A stretch of DNA of 26,004 bases from CAWEHT01 sp963808455 (lineage in GTDB: Bacteria > Chloroflexota > Anaerolineae > CG2-30-64-16). The stretch covers positions 1 through 26,004 of the forward strand of contig CAWEHT010000112.1 in the NCBI GenBank assembly GCA_963808455.1. Direction: 5' to 3'. The translations under genes and the position numbers were made by a program. This document shows, one piece after another, positions 8,648 to 16,900 of this stretch; within the stretch, counting starts at the first letter, position 1, and each line of letters begins with the position of its first letter. Under the pieces are notes generated by a model, which was not told the DNA's origin, did no database searches, and saw only the letters and a list, made by a program, of their open reading frames with translations.

Positions 8648-9514
8648 TCACCTCATCCGCACCACGATGGCCGAGATGTTATCGTGGCCGCCGGCTGCGT
8701 TGGCCATGTCTACGAGCGTCTCGCAGGCGGCCTGAGGATCGGCGCCGTCGAGCACCCGCCGGATCTCGGCCTCTTCGACCAGCCCATGTAGGCCGTCGCT
8801 GCACAAGAGGAGCCCATCGCCCTGGGCCAACTCGAGATGGAAGATGTCCACTTCGACCTCGGCGTGTTCCCCCACGGTGCGATAGATCATATTGCGCTGC
8901 GGGTGGGTGCGCGCCTCTTCTTTCGTGATCTGCCCGGCGGCGACCAACCGCATGACCAGCGAGTGGTCGGTGGTCACCTGGCGCAGGCCCTGGCCGTCGA
9001 TGTGGTAGGCCCGGCTGTCGCCGATGTTGGCGACCCAGGCTTCGTGGTCCACCACGAGCGCCGCCACCAGGGTGGTGCCCATGTCGCTGTGGCGCTGGCG
9101 CGCCTCAGCGTAGACGGCCCGATTGGCCGCCCGGCAGGCCTCCTTGAGCAGGGAGCCGTAGTCGCGACGACTTTCAGGGCGGTCACCCTGCGAACCGGCG
9201 GCCGGTTTGCTGTTTGCGGCAGGGCCTGGGAGGGGCCCGCCATCCTGCACCAGCACATTCTGCACGAAGGCGCCGGCGAGCGCCTCGATGGCCGTGGCGC
9301 TGGCGACCTCGCCGGCCGCGTGCCCACCCATGCCATCGGCTACAGCATACAAGGCGATCGCGCGGGCGCGCGATTGCCGGACGGCCTGCCATTCGAGGCT
9401 GACGAGGCTGTCCTCGTTGAGCTCACGTTGCCGGCCGAGGTCCGAGCGGCGACCGGAAACGAGCAGCCCTTCCGGATCGGTTTCCCTGACGGGCACGGAT
9501 GCAGGTGCGTTCAC
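8648..9514 (-). CDS. PP2C-family (PPM) Ser/Thr protein phosphatase
   Basis: This intact 288-residue protein starts at a GTG (9514-9512) with GCGAGG 5 nt upstream; no better in-frame ATG is present. All metal-binding motifs of bacterial PP2C phosphatases are visible: RELNEDS (30-36, with Glu34/Asp35), VADGMGGHAAGE (58-69, Asp60), MGTTLVAA (145-152), NIGDSRAY (163-170), CSDGLHGL (238-245, Asp240) and GGHDN (275-279, Asp278). It would remove phosphate from Ser/Thr in a Mn2+-dependent reaction in the cytoplasm. It is the first gene of the operon with the kinase and twin-FHA transporter, so it most likely opposes that kinase. An insertion of ~30 residues (about 90-120) that holds low-complexity GPAANSKPAAGSQGD is longer than in compact members of the family. 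Confidence 0.95.
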   Translation of the reverse strand: MNAPASVPVRETDPEGLLVSGRRSDLGRQRELNEDSLVSLEWQAVRQSRARAIALYAVADGMGGHAAGEVASATAIEALAGAFVQNVLVQDGGPLPGPAANSKPAAGSQGDRPESRRDYGSLLKEACRAANRAVYAEARQRHSDMGTTLVAALVVDHEAWVANIGDSRAYHIDGQGLRQVTTDHSLVMRLVAAGQITKEEARTHPQRNMIYRTVGEHAEVEVDIFHLELAQGDGLLLCSDGLHGLVEEAEIRRVLDGADPQAACETLVDMANAAGGHDNISAIVVRMR

Positions 9515-9760
9515 GTGGCCTCGCTTTCATATGGCCTCAAGATCGGACGCTGAGAGGGCCGGCGAGATCGCGGCGCCGAGCAGGGCCGGCAGGCCCGCGG
9601 CGCGCCCAAAAGGCTCGAAGAGATATCTCCGCGCTCCGCAGGCTCGGGGGCGCTCCTCTGCCGTGGGCGGCGCTTGCACTTCTCCAGCCGGGCAATCCCT
9701 GGGCCCAGGCGGAGCCGTCTTGCTCGCAGCACGCCATTTCGACGAGCCAGAACTCCCCTG

Positions 9761-9789
9761 AGTATAGCCGGGCTGCCGTGAGAAGTCAA
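9761..9789 (-). promoter_or_regulatory. Sigma70-type promoter of the PP2C-kinase-ABC operon
   Basis: On the minus strand, TTGACT (9789-9784) and TATACT (9766-9761) are separated by exactly 17 bp, close to the housekeeping consensus. Transcription would start near 9754 and leave a ~240-nt leader before the GTG at 9514. The leader contains a perfect 10-bp palindrome GAGATATCTC (9620-9629), a possible operator. Confidence 0.7.
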
Positions 9790-9858
9790 CGGGGGCGCGC
9801 GGTGGCGCCCGCGAATTTCGGGCCGGTGTGGCGGGCCCCGGGCTTCTTGAGTTTCTCT

Positions 9859-9911
9859 TTCCTGGGGCCCGGCGGGCCCCAGGAACCCCGCTCAAGGGGC
9901 ACAGCCCCTTG
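9859..9911. terminator. Double hairpin between operons
   Basis: There are two strong adjacent stems. TTCCTGGGGCCC-GGC-GGGCCCCAGGAA (9859-9885) is a 12-bp perfect stem, and TCAAGGGGC-ACA-GCCCCTTGA (9891-9911) is a 9-bp perfect stem. They lie between the small secreted gene (ends 10109) and the operon promoter at 9761-9789, both on the minus strand. Neither has a good U-tract, so a transcription barrier or a REP-like repeat are both possible. The rest of the gap at 9515-10108 has no supported gene. Confidence 0.45.
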
Positions 9912-10108
9912 AAAACCCCCCAAGGTTTCGTGCGCTGCCAGGCGTTTGCTGCCTTTCCCGGCGCAGCTCGCGGCGGCGCGGCGGGTCTAGTTGGGTACTG
10001 GACCTCACCCAACGCCTCGCGTGCAGAGCGCGGCCAGAGCCGCAGATGGCGCGTGCCGGGCTCACGGTCGGGAGCAGGAGGGCCCCTGACCGCTGCTTGC
10101 GACGGTCA

Positions 10109-10438
10109 CTACTTGACCAACATCGGCAGGTAAACGGACGCATGGTTCCCGATCGCCCAGAACCCGCCGGCCAGGCTGTACGAGCCGCTGCCGGCCGAGG
10201 CAGCTCCGGCTCCAGGCTGGCCGGCGGTGCCCCCGAGGCTATAGCCGTTGCCCGCGGCGAACATGTACCCGCCGCCGCCCACCGTGTTCCAGCTGAGGCT
10301 GTAGCTGCTTGCGCTCGCGGGGCCCGCAGCTCCTGCGCCCGCCTGGCCGGCGTCCGCGAGGGCCAGACTGCCCGGCAAGGCGATCGCTGCCGCAAGCACG
10401 AGCAGGCCGGCCAGGTCGAGGTAATGTCTCCTGTTCAT
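10109..10438 (-). CDS. Small secreted Gly/Ser/Tyr-rich protein with C-terminal LP motif
   Basis: This is a 109-residue protein starting at the ATG at 10438-10436, behind GGGGAGGAAGCC. It has a signal peptide (hydrophobic LAGLLVLAAAIALPGSLALA, cut probably after ALA), then a short domain with two related segments (YSLSWNTVGGGGYMFAAG and NGYSLGGTAGQ / GSYSLAGGFW), and ends in VYLPMLVK. From memory, similar proteins are common in Chloroflexota, often with the ending YLPLV-x-[KR], but their function is not known to me. The gene is the last of a probable operon with the stalk-like protein at 10579-12180. Its translation start is the third of three tandem copies of the same initiation region, and it overlaps the stop of the preceding mini-ORF by ATGA (10438-10435), so its translation may be coupled to those peptides. 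Confidence 0.75.
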   Translation of the reverse strand: MNRRHYLDLAGLLVLAAAIALPGSLALADAGQAGAGAAGPASASSYSLSWNTVGGGGYMFAAGNGYSLGGTAGQPGAGAASAGSGSYSLAGGFWAIGNHASVYLPMLVK

Positions 10439-10500
10439 GGCTTCCTCCCCGCGGCTGCTGCAAGCAGGCGAGCCAGGTCGAGGTAATGTTTCCTGTTCAT
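10435..10500 (-). CDS. 21-residue leader peptide 2 (tandem-duplication product)
   Basis: It starts at the ATG at 10500-10498 behind its own GGAGG site and reads MNRKHYLDLARLL followed by AAAAGRKP, then a TGA at 10437-10435. That stop overlaps the ATG of the small secreted protein as ATGA. The peptide copies the N-terminal ~12 residues of that protein and then leaves its frame. Whether it is translated or has a role is not shown by sequence alone. Confidence 0.4.
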   Translation of the reverse strand: MNRKHYLDLARLLAAAAGRKP

Positions 10501-10562
10501 GGCTTCCTCCCCGCGGCTGCTGCAAGCAGGCCGGCCAGGTCGAGGTAATGTCTCCTGTTCAT
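10497..10562 (-). CDS. 21-residue leader peptide 1 (tandem-duplication product)
   Basis: It starts at the ATG at 10562-10560, 16 nt after the TAG of the stalk-like protein gene, behind GGGGAGGAAGCC. It reads MNRRHYLDLAGLL, then AAAAGRKP, and its TGA (10499-10497) overlaps the ATG of leader peptide 2 as ATGA. This gives a chain of two ATGA-coupled mini-ORFs ahead of the real gene. Confidence 0.4.
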   Translation of the reverse strand: MNRRHYLDLAGLLAAAAGRKP

Positions 10563-10578
10563 GGCTTCCTCCCCGCTC

Positions 10579-12180
10579 CTACTGCAGGCTGACCAGCACC
10601 AGCACGAGGCCTCGCCCCGTCTCCAGCTTCGTCATAGCCTTGCCAATCACCGCGCCCTCGGCCTTGGCGTGATCGGTGGCCTTCATGGCGTACCCGGGCA
10701 CGTTCGACGAGGTCAGCAGGTCCCCAGGTGCGATAGGAGCGGAGAGAGCCTCCGCTTTCACGTAGACGCGGCCTGCCACGGCGACGGGCGTGTTGCCTTC
10801 CAGAACGCCTTGCCCTTGCAGCGTCACGCCCGGGCTGACGCCGCCGGCACCGCTGACGATGCCGGCCACCTTCGGATCGTAGGCCACGGTGCTGGGCACC
10901 AGCTGGCCCGGGTGCTGGTCGTCGATGACCATCAGCGTGCCGGGCTCGACCGCCGCGCCCCCGGCGTGGCGAACTGCTCGGCCACGTCGCCGCCACCGTC
11001 GAGCTTCATGGTGCCTGCATGCACGGTGCCGCCATTGTCGATGTAGTACACGGTTTTCGACTGGGCATTTATGGCGCGGAAATAGCCGCCGGTGCCAGTG
11101 TTCTGCGCCAGAATCGTGGTGTCGGCGCTACCGTTCTCGGCGAAGACGGCGATCCCGGCCGGAGTTGTTGTGCCCGCATTGCCCGCATCGGCGAGGAGCG
11201 CCGCCCCATTGGACCCGACCCCACTGCTTTCAGCGGTAACCCCTGGCCCGCTGGTGCTCAAGCCGAACAGCCCGGGCCCGGTGGTGCTCTTGCCGGATAC
11301 ACCATTCCCTGAAGTGCTCGTGCCGTATACGCCGTCCGTAGAGGTGCTCGCGCCGTAGACCCCGGCATTAGACGTGCTGGTGCCATACACGCCGTACCCG
11401 GAATCGCTCGTGGCGTAGACCCCGTCCCCGCCATTGGAGCCGTTGCCCAGCACGCCCTCGCCCGCCGGCGAGTAGCTCCTGCCCCAGACACCCGCGCCCG
11501 TCGCGCCGGCGCTGTTGACGTAGTTCGCGCCGTATATCCCGACGCCATCCGTCGCGTTGTACATTTCCCCGGTGACGCCGGCGGGGATCCCGCCCGTGGG
11601 CGCGTTGCTTGCAGATCTTCAGCATCTGGTATGCCGTGCCGTTCACCATCGTGCCCGGCATCAGGCCCTGGGCATATGGGACGGCCGTGAGCATCTGCCG
11701 GGGCGTGAGCGTGGTGAAGCCCGCGCTGCTGCTGGGAGTCCCTGCCGGGCACCTTACGGCGATCTGGAGCCAGGTGGCAGCCGAGAACGCGCCTGAGCCG
11801 AACTGACCGGCGCTGTTCACCACACTGGTAAATAGCCCGTTGCTGACCTGCACGCCGTTTTCCTGGTCTGTCGCGCCTATCTCATTGCCGCCTGCCGGTG
11901 GGGTGCCGCTGCCTGACTGGTCCCACAGGCTGAAGCTAAAGTCGCAGGTTCCGTTGACCGTGGCGGCGCTATTCTTGAGCATCCCCTGGTAGGTGAATGC
12001 GGACGAGACGTACCCCGGCCCGCTGGTTACGGTTCTAACCGCCTGCGTTCCGGCGACACCCGCGGCCGTGGGCAGATCGGGGCGCGCGGGGCCGGCACGC
12101 TGCGCCGAGGCGAGGCCGGCGCCCAGCAGCACCAACGCGGCGACGGCGATCAGAGCGGTGGGCAACAACCTGGTCTTCAT
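10579..12180 (-). CDS. Secreted stalk/fibre-like repeat protein (two frame breaks)
   Basis: The start is the ATG at 12180-12178 with AAGGAGG 7 nt upstream, and the stop is TAG at 10581-10579. A signal peptide (LLPTALIAVAALVLLGAGLASA) leads into a beta-rich region (FTYQGMLKN, FSLWDQ, LQIAVRCPAG, LTPRQMLTAVPYAQGL). A stretch of 10-residue repeats GVYGTSTSxx follows, and then a C-terminal domain (KLDGGGDVAEQF, LMVIDDQHPGQL, AYDPKVAGIVSG, PGDLLTSS) that resembles the Peptidase_G2/IMC-like end domain of phage tail fibres and bacterial surface proteins. Frames change near 11600-11612 (QMLKI to SNAPTGGIPAG) and at the C5 run at 10958-10962 (FATPG to VEPGTLMVIDD). Correcting one G restores the second. 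Full length is ~534 residues. It is likely exposed on the cell surface. Confidence 0.8.
11235..11430 (-). repeat. 30-bp coding repeats of the stalk-like protein
   Basis: About six imperfect 30-bp units encode GVYATSDSGY, GVYGTSTSNA, GVYGASTSTD, GVYGTSTSGN, GVSGKSTTGP and GLFGLSTSGP. The period of 10 residues with Gly/Val/Tyr at fixed places suggests a regular beta-solenoid or trimeric fibre. Confidence 0.85.
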
Positions 12181-12498
12181 GGTGAGCCTCCTTCTACGGG
12201 GTGGCAACGTGCCCCTGGCAATGGGAAGATGTGCGCGTAGCGCTTGAGAAAATGGCAATGCTGCTCGGGTCGTAGCGTCGGGATGCCGGTCCAGGGCGCG
12301 CGTTCGCAGAAGCCGACGGCCCCCAGGTGCAGCGTAACCTTTGTTTGCGAGTGAGGCATCCAGCGACTCTCTGTCGTGACGGGACCGAGGCACGCCATGC
12401 TCTTCATGCGAAAGACTGGGAGAGCGGAGAGCAAAGTAAGGCCGTCTATAGAATCGCCAAGCCGGGGTCAGGCGATCCCAGATCTCACGCGCGTGGGC
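12181..12498 (-). other. Long 5' leader of the stalk-like gene
   Basis: If the promoter at 12505-12533 is used, the transcript carries ~318 nt before the ATG. An 85-codon open frame (12434-12177, TTG start, internal ATG at 12407) ends in a TGA that overlaps the ATG of the stalk-like gene as ATGA. It lacks a visible ribosome-binding site and family features, so I do not call it a gene. The rest of the gap to 12721 shows nothing else I can support. Confidence 0.35.
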
Positions 12499-12504
12499 GC
12501 AAAT

Positions 12505-12533
12505 AGTGTAGCATCCCGGTGCGCGGTTGTCAA
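12505..12533 (-). promoter_or_regulatory. Sigma70-type promoter of the stalk-like operon
   Basis: On the minus strand, a perfect TTGACA (12533-12528) lies 17 bp from TACACT (12510-12505), with an extended -10 TGC just before it. Transcription would start near 12498 and run toward the stalk-like gene at 12180. Confidence 0.75.
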
Positions 12534-12721
12534 TCGGCGTTCCGTGTGGCCGTGCTTTCGGTTCATTGAGTAGCGCAACCCGGAGGGGAGACGCGGTCGT
12601 CTCTGTCCTTAGCGGTATGGTGCCGACAGACGCGCGGCCCCCCGCAGGGTAGGGTGACCTCCGATACCGGGAGGCAGACCGGCCAATGGCGAGCGCCCCG
12701 GCCCATCCATGGGAGGAACCG

Positions 12722-13856
12722 ATGAGAATACTCGCCGCCATCGCCGGCCTCGCGCTCATCCTGCTTGTGGCCCGTGAAGCCTTCGAGACGGTGGTGCTGC
12801 CCCGGCGCGTCGCCAGCCGCATCCGTCTCGTCAGCCTGTACTATCTGGCCACGCGCAGGGCCTGGGCCATCGTCGGCCACCGCGTGCGGCTGGGTGCGGC
12901 GCGAGAGGATATCCTGAGTTATTACGGGCCCCTGTCGCTGCTCGGCCTGGTCGCGCTGTGGGCCATCCTTTTCATCGTCGCCTTTGCCGCGCTGTTCTGG
13001 GGCCTGGCGCTCCCGCTGGCCGCCCCGGACAAGGCGATCGGCTTCGCGACGTACCTCTACCTGAGCGGCTCGACGTTCTTTACGCTCGGCCCCGGCAATG
13101 TGGTCGTGGCATCGGGGCCGGGGCGCTTGCTGGAGGTGCTGGAGGTAGCACTGGGGCTGGGCTTCCTGGCCCTGATGATCGGCTACGTGCCCGTGCTCTA
13201 CCAGGCATTCTCGCGGCGCGAGCTCAGGATCTCCCTGCTGGACGCCCGCGCCGGCTCGCCGGCCAACGCGGCCGGGATGCTGCGGCGCAACTGCGCCATC
13301 AGCGACGTGGATGGGCTGCAGAGGATGCTCAACGAGTGGGAGCCCTGGTGCGCGGACATCCTGGAGAGCCACCTCTCGTATCCCCTGCTGGCATTCTACC
13401 GGTCGCAGCACGAACGCCAATCCTGGGTGGAGGCGCTCACCGTGATCCTGGACGTCTGCGCTCTGATCCTGACGGGCATCGAGGGGATCCCGGCCGAGCC
13501 GGCCAAGTTCGTCTTTGCCATCGCCCGCCACACCGCCGTCGACCTGGCCCAGGTCTTCGGGTCGCCGCCGATGACGGGCGTTCAACCGGCTGCCGTCGCA
13601 CGAGTTTGCCCGGCTGCAAGGCGCGCTCGCGGGGGCGGGCCTCTTCTTCAGGGCTGGTCCCGCCGCCGAAGGGAAGCTCGCCGAGATCCGGGCCACCTAC
13701 GAGCCTTTCGTCCGCGCGCTGGCCGACAACCTCCTGCTGACGCTGCCGCCCTGGATCGGCGCCGATGACAGCCTCGACGACTGGCAGACCAGCGCCTGGG
13801 ATGGGCTCATGCCCTCGACGCGCCAGGCCCTGCTCGACATCATGCGGGAGGAGTGA
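12722..13856 (+). CDS. Ion-channel-like membrane protein with TLGPG pore motif (one frame break)
   Basis: The start is the ATG at 12722 with GGGAGGAACC immediately upstream, preferred over the in-frame ATG at 12686, which has no such site. Helices are visible near residues 3-16 (LAAIAGLALILLV), 72-97 and 134-153. The segment YLYLSGSTFFTLGPGNVVV (111-129) looks like the pore loop of two-helix (Ion_trans_2) potassium channels, with TLGPG where the classic filter is TVGYG. After the last helix, a ~200-residue cytoplasmic part (RRELRISLLDARAGSP, LESHLSYPLLAFYRSQH) recalls the conserved C-terminal region of bacterial channel-like proteins. The frame breaks near 13575-13581 (PPMTG), and the protein continues in another frame with FNRLPSHEFARLQG and DSLDDWQTSAWDG to the TGA at 13854-13856. 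Total is ~378 residues. Ion specificity cannot be told. Confidence 0.7.
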
Positions 13857-13893
13857 GCCACGCCTCCGGTCATCCCCGTGTAGTACCAAAGAC

Positions 13894-13917
13894 CTATATC
13901 GTGAAGATCGCATATAG
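13894..13917. promoter_or_regulatory. AT-rich imperfect palindrome upstream of the large secreted protein
   Basis: CTATATCG-TGAAGAT-CGCATATAG is an imperfect inverted repeat in an AT-rich patch 80-104 bp upstream of the ATG at 13998, in an otherwise GC-rich region. It could be an operator or part of a promoter. No convincing -35/-10 pair was found around it. Confidence 0.3.
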
Positions 13918-13997
13918 CCGAGAATCAGCGCGCGAGGTTGCATTTCCAGACTGTTTACCACATCACTCAGTCCCACCCCAAACATGAGGATGTGTCA

Positions 13998-16900
13998 ATG
14001 GCCAGCCATTCGACCGTTGCCCCGCGCCGCCTGCAGGTATGGGGGGCAGCCCTTCTGCCCATTTTGCTCTGTCTTCTGGCCGCAGCATCCTGGCCGGGGC
14101 GCACGCAGGCCGACACAGGATATGCCACCCTTGGTGGTCGCATCCTGAACGAGGCAGGCCAACCTCTGGCCGGCGCGTATGTATCCGCCAGCAACACCGC
14201 TTCGAGCTCCACGCACTACTATGCGGCCTCCGGCAGCGGCGGCACCTACGTGATGTCGAGCGTGAAGCCCGGCACTTACATCGTCTCAGCCTGGGATCAG
14301 GCCGCCGGTTACCTGACGAAATACTACCCTGACACCTACGCGCGCACAGATGCCTCCCCGGTCACCGCCAGCGCCGGCCTCACGGTGACGCTCCAGGACC
14401 TGGTCCTGCAGCATGCCGGCGCCATCGCCGGCAGCCTGCGTGATGCCACGACCCTGGCACCCATCGGCGCCGGCGCGCAGCTCTCGGCGTCGCCAGCCCT
14501 TTATGAGGGGGGTTCGAACTCGGTGGCGATCAACACGGACGGCACCTTCCTCGCCCGCAACCTGCCACCCGTGCCGATCAACCTCTATGCCCAGGCCTAT
14601 GGCTATGTCAGTGCCTACTTCGACGGGGGCACGGCTCCTCCGGCGGGCGGCGCGATCACGGTCACTTCGGGCGTCACCGTCACGGGCGTGGATTTCAGGC
14701 TGCAGCGCGTGCCGGGCGCCGTGCTGACCGGCCAGGTGACGCTGCCGGCCTGCGCCCAACCGGTCAGCGTGACCGTCGGCGCGCAGTACGCCGGCGGGAG
14801 CACCTACCTCTCGCACGGCGCCGGCAGCGGCGGTAGCTTCCGGCTGGCCGGGCTCCAGGCGGGCCGGTGGGTCGTGCAGGCGCTCTTCGATGCCCAGGCG
14901 AGCTGCGCCTATGGCCCGTCTGACCCGGTGACGGTGACCGTCGGCTCCGGCGTGACGGATATCCAGCTGCCGCAGGCCCTCAGCCTGGACCCGGTCAACG
15001 TGCAGGGGCGCGTCCTCCTGCCGGGCGGCAGCCCTGTCGCGAACTCCCATGCCTACATAGATGCCGGCCTGAGCTCGACGAGCGCCGTGCAGCGGGTCCC
15101 CATCGACGGGTCGGGCACCTGGCGCATGGCCGGGGCGCGCGCCGGCACCTATTCTATGCAGCTGCTCACGCCCTACTCTCACAGCGGGGTCGAGTACATC
15201 GCGCCGCACCCTGTGCCGTTCACCGTCACGAACCCCTCCGCGCTGACCGTCGTGCCGGACATCTATTATGAGCTGCCGATCAAATCGGTGCAGGGCAGCG
15301 TCCTGCTGCCGGACGGCACACCCGTGCCGGGCGCATCGGTCCACTGCGTGGCCAGCACTTCGAGCACCAACCCGCTGAACGTCACCGTTGCCACCAACGC
15401 GCAGGGCATCTACCGCTGCGAGCTCGCCCCTGGCGCCTGGCTTGTCTCGCTGTCCCCGTCCTATTCGACGGGGAATCCTCCCTGGTATGACTTCGCCAAA
15501 CCTTTCGCCGTGACGTTCGCCGACAACAACACGCCTGTCACCGCGACGGCGAATTTCCCGGTGCAGCCGGCGAATGCCCGCGTACATGGCCTCATCACCA
15601 GCCCATCCGGCCAGGGGGTGGGCGGCTACGGCGCTTACGTGTCGGTCTATAATTCGCAGATGACCGCGTCGGGGTACCCCAAACAGGACGGCAGCTTCGA
15701 TTTCCCCCTGGCGCCCGGCGTCTACCACGGCCAGATCGCGCTCAGCACGTCGCTCTATCCGAATCTCGTCGCGCCGCCGCTCAGCCCCATCACCGCGACT
15801 GCGGGAGTCACGGTCGAGCTGGGAACCATTCAGCTGGTCGAGAAGGACGGCGTGATCAGCGGACAGGTCACGCGGCAAAGCGATGGGGCGCCTCTGGCAG
15901 GCGTCATGGTGGGGGCCTACTGCGGGAGCTGGCCTTCGGTCAGCACGACCACCGGGGCCGACGGCAGCTACCGGCTCCTCGTGGCGAACGAGAAGTGGAC
16001 GGTCTACGCGTCGATCCCCAGCAGCTGGCACTACGTCGGCCCCTCCAGCCAGACCGCGGTCATCGCCGCAGGGCAAGAGACGGCCACCGTCAACTTCCAG
16101 TTAGCAAGCGCCTCCGCCCTCACCGGTGAAGTCGTGGACCCGCAGGGCAACATCGTGTCCGGCGTCGTGGCCACGGCCTACGCCCGGCCGGCCAACGGGG
16201 ATTCCCCGCAGCCGGTGGCGCGAGCGACGGTCAGCGGCGGCCACTTCTCCCTCAACGTGCCGCCCGGCATCTATCTGGTCGGCCTCTGGGTGCAGCCGGG
16301 GAGCGGCTACGCCGCCGGGCCGGAGGTGCTGTCGGCCACCACCACGCAAGGCCCTACCGTCCGGGCGCGCAGCCGCGCCCAGGTGGCCGCCGCGGCCATG
16401 GCTCGCCATGAGTCCCTCGTCCGGGTGGCGGCCGATGGCACGGTCGCCGTCCAGCTCGTAGTGCTTCCGCTCGACGCGCGGATCGTGGGCACGTTCTATG
16501 AAGACTCGGCCAAGGCGCACCCGGCTACCGGGATCACGGGCGGGGTTGGGGCCGCGCTGGCCGGGGGCTCGACGTGGGAATCGACGGCGATCGCGCCAGG
16601 GTCAGCCTCGTACTCCCTCACGGTCGCAGCGGGCACCTGGACCCTCGGTTACTGGATCACCTCGGGTGCCCACCCCGGCCCGCAGCCCGAGACACAGGTG
16701 ACCGTCACGGATGGCACGACGGTGCGCCAGGATTTCGTCCTGGATCCCAACGGAGGCACGGTCCAGGGCGTCGTGTTCGGCCCGCAAGGGGCTCCACTGG
16801 GAGGCACAGAGGTTTACGTCCGGCGTGAGGCGTCCCCCGGCGAGCAGCCCTTCTACCAGACTGCCACGAGCGGTTCGGATGGCAGCTTCAGCTTCGCCGT

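Larger units (their letters stand above)
10401..10576 (-). repeat. Three tandem copies of a 62-bp translation-initiation unit
   Basis: Units lie at 10401-10462, 10463-10524 and 10525-10576, the last cut at 52 bp. The first and third are identical over the shared part; the middle one differs at 3-4 positions. Each unit carries GGGGAGGAAGCC, an ATG and the first ~12 codons of the small secreted protein. Since 62 is not a multiple of 3, each start is in a different frame. Confidence 0.95.

Noticed and set aside
6803..8791. 662-codon plus-strand frame opposite the kinase
   Set aside because: It is antisense to a kinase with complete motifs and is Arg/Gly-rich, a GC-rich shadow frame.
9527..10012. 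161-codon minus-strand frame upstream of the phosphatase
   Set aside because: It spans the operon promoter and two strong hairpins, is Pro/Arg/Ala-rich and has no start signal.
10435..10562. CRISPR-like array
   Set aside because: The 62-bp units are contiguous with no spacers; they are a tandem duplication.
12686..12721. Upstream ATG (12686) as start of the channel-like protein
   Set aside because: There is no ribosome-binding site; the ATG at 12722 has GGGAGGAACC just before it and begins directly with the first helix.
14286..16076. 596-codon minus-strand frame opposite the large secreted protein
   Set aside because: It is Arg/His/Gly-rich with no domain; the plus strand has a signal peptide and repeated beta-sandwich units.
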